From the NCBI GenBank assembly GCA_934675225.1, contig CAKUQA010000102.1, positions 1 through 5,583 of the forward strand: a stretch of 5,583 nt of DNA. Direction: 5' to 3'. The translations under genes were made by a program, and so were the position numbers. This document shows, piece after piece, positions 4,802-5,583 of this stretch. A model generated the notes under the pieces. It was not told the origin of the DNA. It did no database searches and saw only the letters and a list, made by a program, of their open reading frames with translations. The stretch's first letter is position 1; each line of letters starts with the position of its first letter. The DNA comes from an uncultured Candidatus Melainabacteria bacterium. GTDB lineage: Bacteria > Cyanobacteriota > Vampirovibrionia > Gastranaerophilales > Gastranaerophilaceae.

Positions 4802-4976
4802 ATGAAAGTTAACAATATATCTTCATCCACAAATTTTGGCAGCTTAAGACTTGAAAAAGGTTGTGAAAGCACTATCTTTGCTGGAAAAACATGATACTGT
4901 TATTGCAGAAAGAGCTGCATACGCCCAAAAGAAAGAAAACTTATTAACAAGCTTACTAAAAAACTTTGGTGAATAA
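4802..4976 (+). pseudogene. Small gene split by a +1 frameshift (57 residues if restored)
   Basis: The ATG at 4802 opens MKVNNISSSTNFGSLRLEK and continues in that frame only to a TGA at 4892-4894 (30 residues). The +1 frame is open from 4848 to a TAA at 4974-4976 and encodes a coding-like helical peptide that includes ALSLLEKHDTVIAERAAYAQ and ends LLKNFGE. Dropping one A from the run at 4854-4858 joins the two into a 57-residue protein with a plausible amphipathic helix. The switch could lie anywhere in 4848-4891. It follows paralog B by 40 bases, with a good RBS and no intervening terminator, so it looks like the third gene of that operon. Possible explanations are a homopolymer sequencing error, a true mutation, or programmed frameshifting; the first two seem likeliest. 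An NFG motif near the N-terminus is something I associate with small Gastranaerophilales proteins (recollection only). Confidence 0.6.
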
Positions 4977-4997
4977 GTTTCAAAATCGAATTTAATA

Positions 4998-5031
4998 AAA
5001 AAGCGAGAATGTATTACTTTTCTCGCTTTTT
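4998..5031. terminator. Bidirectional rho-independent terminator between converging genes
   Basis: AAAAAGCGAGAA (4998-5009) pairs perfectly with TTCTCGCTTTTT (5020-5031) across a 10-base loop. The stem core is GCGAGAA/TTCTCGC, and the A/T flanks give a T-run in either direction. It ends the plus-strand operon (last stop at 4976) and the minus-strand pilin-like gene (stop at 5061), each about 20-30 bases away. Confidence 0.9.
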
Positions 5032-5060
5032 ATAATTTAAGAACATATCAACGCAAAAAT

Positions 5061-5583
5061 TTATTTCAAATAATCCAATTCAAAATTATTTTCAAGAACA
5101 CGCGCAAAACAATCCTGCCCTAGTATTGATGGAGTCGGATCATTTCTTAGTTTAACATTTGGTTTTCCACATGCTTCAGGATAATTACGCCAATATAATG
5201 AATAATTTTTACCTGCATCAATCCCGACTTTTGATTGAGCCCATATTAATGATGTATTTGGCACAATTCTTCCATCATTGTACAAACCACCTAATGAAAA
5301 AATATCTTTTCCCATAGCGTTAGGTAGTTTATCGCCATTTGTATCAACTGTTATAAACGCGCACAACTTTTTCAAACTACCCTCTTGATTTGGAACATTT
5401 CCACATCCGAAATTTTGTATAGAAACCATAGCCCCATTAGCAAGAAACATATTATAAACATTATCACCAAACGAACGAGTACCAGAGCCTTTTAAGTATT
5501 TTATAGTTTTTCCGTTATATTCTCCGGCTTTATAACTTTCGACAACTTTAAAAACTTTTTTAGCAGCAGCATCTATATTATTA
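5061..5583 (-). CDS. Pilin/pseudopilin-like protein, C-terminal part (5' end beyond window)
   Basis: The frame is open without a stop from the right edge to the TAA at 5061-5063, giving 173 residues. An internal ATG at 5448-5450 is not the likely start, because coding-like sequence (including AAAKKVFKVVESYKAGEYNG) continues upstream of it. The fragment has a tail typical of type IV pilin or type II secretion pseudopilin-like proteins: a globular, aromatic- and glycine-rich domain, DTNGDKLPN (5319-5345), GKDIF, four cysteines (in FGCGN, KLCAF, EACGK and QDCFA) and an end ARVLENNFELDYLK. The acidic loop resembles the calcium-binding turn of major pseudopilins; this is inference. The diagnostic N-terminal prepilin peptidase site and first helix would lie outside the window, so the family call is not proven. 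Such proteins are exported and assembled into, or carried by, surface filaments or secretion pseudopili. A shared bidirectional terminator follows. Confidence 0.7.
   Translation of the reverse strand, partial: NNIDAAAKKVFKVVESYKAGEYNGKTIKYLKGSGTRSFGDNVYNMFLANGAMVSIQNFGCGNVPNQEGSLKKLCAFITVDTNGDKLPNAMGKDIFSLGGLYNDGRIVPNTSLIWAQSKVGIDAGKNYSLYWRNYPEACGKPNVKLRNDPTPSILGQDCFARVLENNFELDYLK

Noticed and set aside
4690..4872. Open minus-strand frame of 60 codons
   Set aside because: It is antisense to the tail of paralog B and the start of the broken small gene, with no independent support.
4863..4976. Independent small gene starting at GTG 4863
   Set aside because: The AAAAAGG before it is only 2 bases away, too close to act as a ribosome site; a frameshifted continuation of the ATG at 4802 explains the frame better.
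5061..5450. A complete 129-residue gene starting at the internal ATG
   Set aside because: The same frame stays open and coding-like to the window edge (5583), no RBS precedes this ATG, and pilin-like proteins need an N-terminal helix that would lie further upstream.

Overview
The window is AT-rich bacterial DNA with short, mostly well-spaced genes. It looks like a gut lineage of the non-photosynthetic cyanobacterial relatives (Candidatus Gastranaerophilales / Melainabacteria). This placement is an inference. It rests on the AT-rich, lysine- and asparagine-rich coding style, a pilin-like protein with a DTNGD segment and a C-terminal DCFARV motif, a tiny protein with an NFG motif near its N-terminus, and two paralogous proteins of a type I recognise only vaguely from that group. 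No marker gene settles the lineage.

Layout, left to right. (1) Positions 1-140, minus strand: the first 46 residues of a gene running off the left edge, with a good RBS and a sigma70-type promoter at 242-271. (2) 326-1249, minus: cysK, cysteine synthase, complete, with its own extended -10 promoter. (3) 1256-1855: a gene-free stretch whose middle (about 1423-1800) is a mosaic of short palindromes and GC-rich repeat-like DNA, unlike the rest of the window. (4) 1856-3356, minus: a compact operon in the order anti-sigma factor (zinc-finger type, one membrane span), ECF sigma factor, exported LTXXQ/Spy-like protein with four Cys-x-Cys pairs, ending in a strong terminator. (5) 3357-3496: a divergent promoter region. 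(6) 3497-4976, plus: a three-gene set made of two overlapping, clearly paralogous membrane proteins of unknown function and a 57-codon gene broken by a single +1 shift. (7) 4998-5031: a symmetrical hairpin serving as terminator for both converging transcripts. (8) 5061-5583, minus: the C-terminal 173 residues of a pilin/pseudopilin-like secreted protein whose N-terminus lies beyond the right edge.

How the parts may work together: the anti-sigma/sigma/LTXXQ operon reads as a self-contained envelope-stress or metal-sensing circuit. The membrane anti-sigma would hold the sigma factor, and the Cys-rich periplasmic protein would be an effector or co-sensor, analogous to but ordered differently from CnrYXH. 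The divergent paralog operon shares its upstream region, so co-regulation is possible but unproven. The two most unusual items are the tandem paralogous membrane proteins and the Cys-rich extension of the LTXXQ protein.
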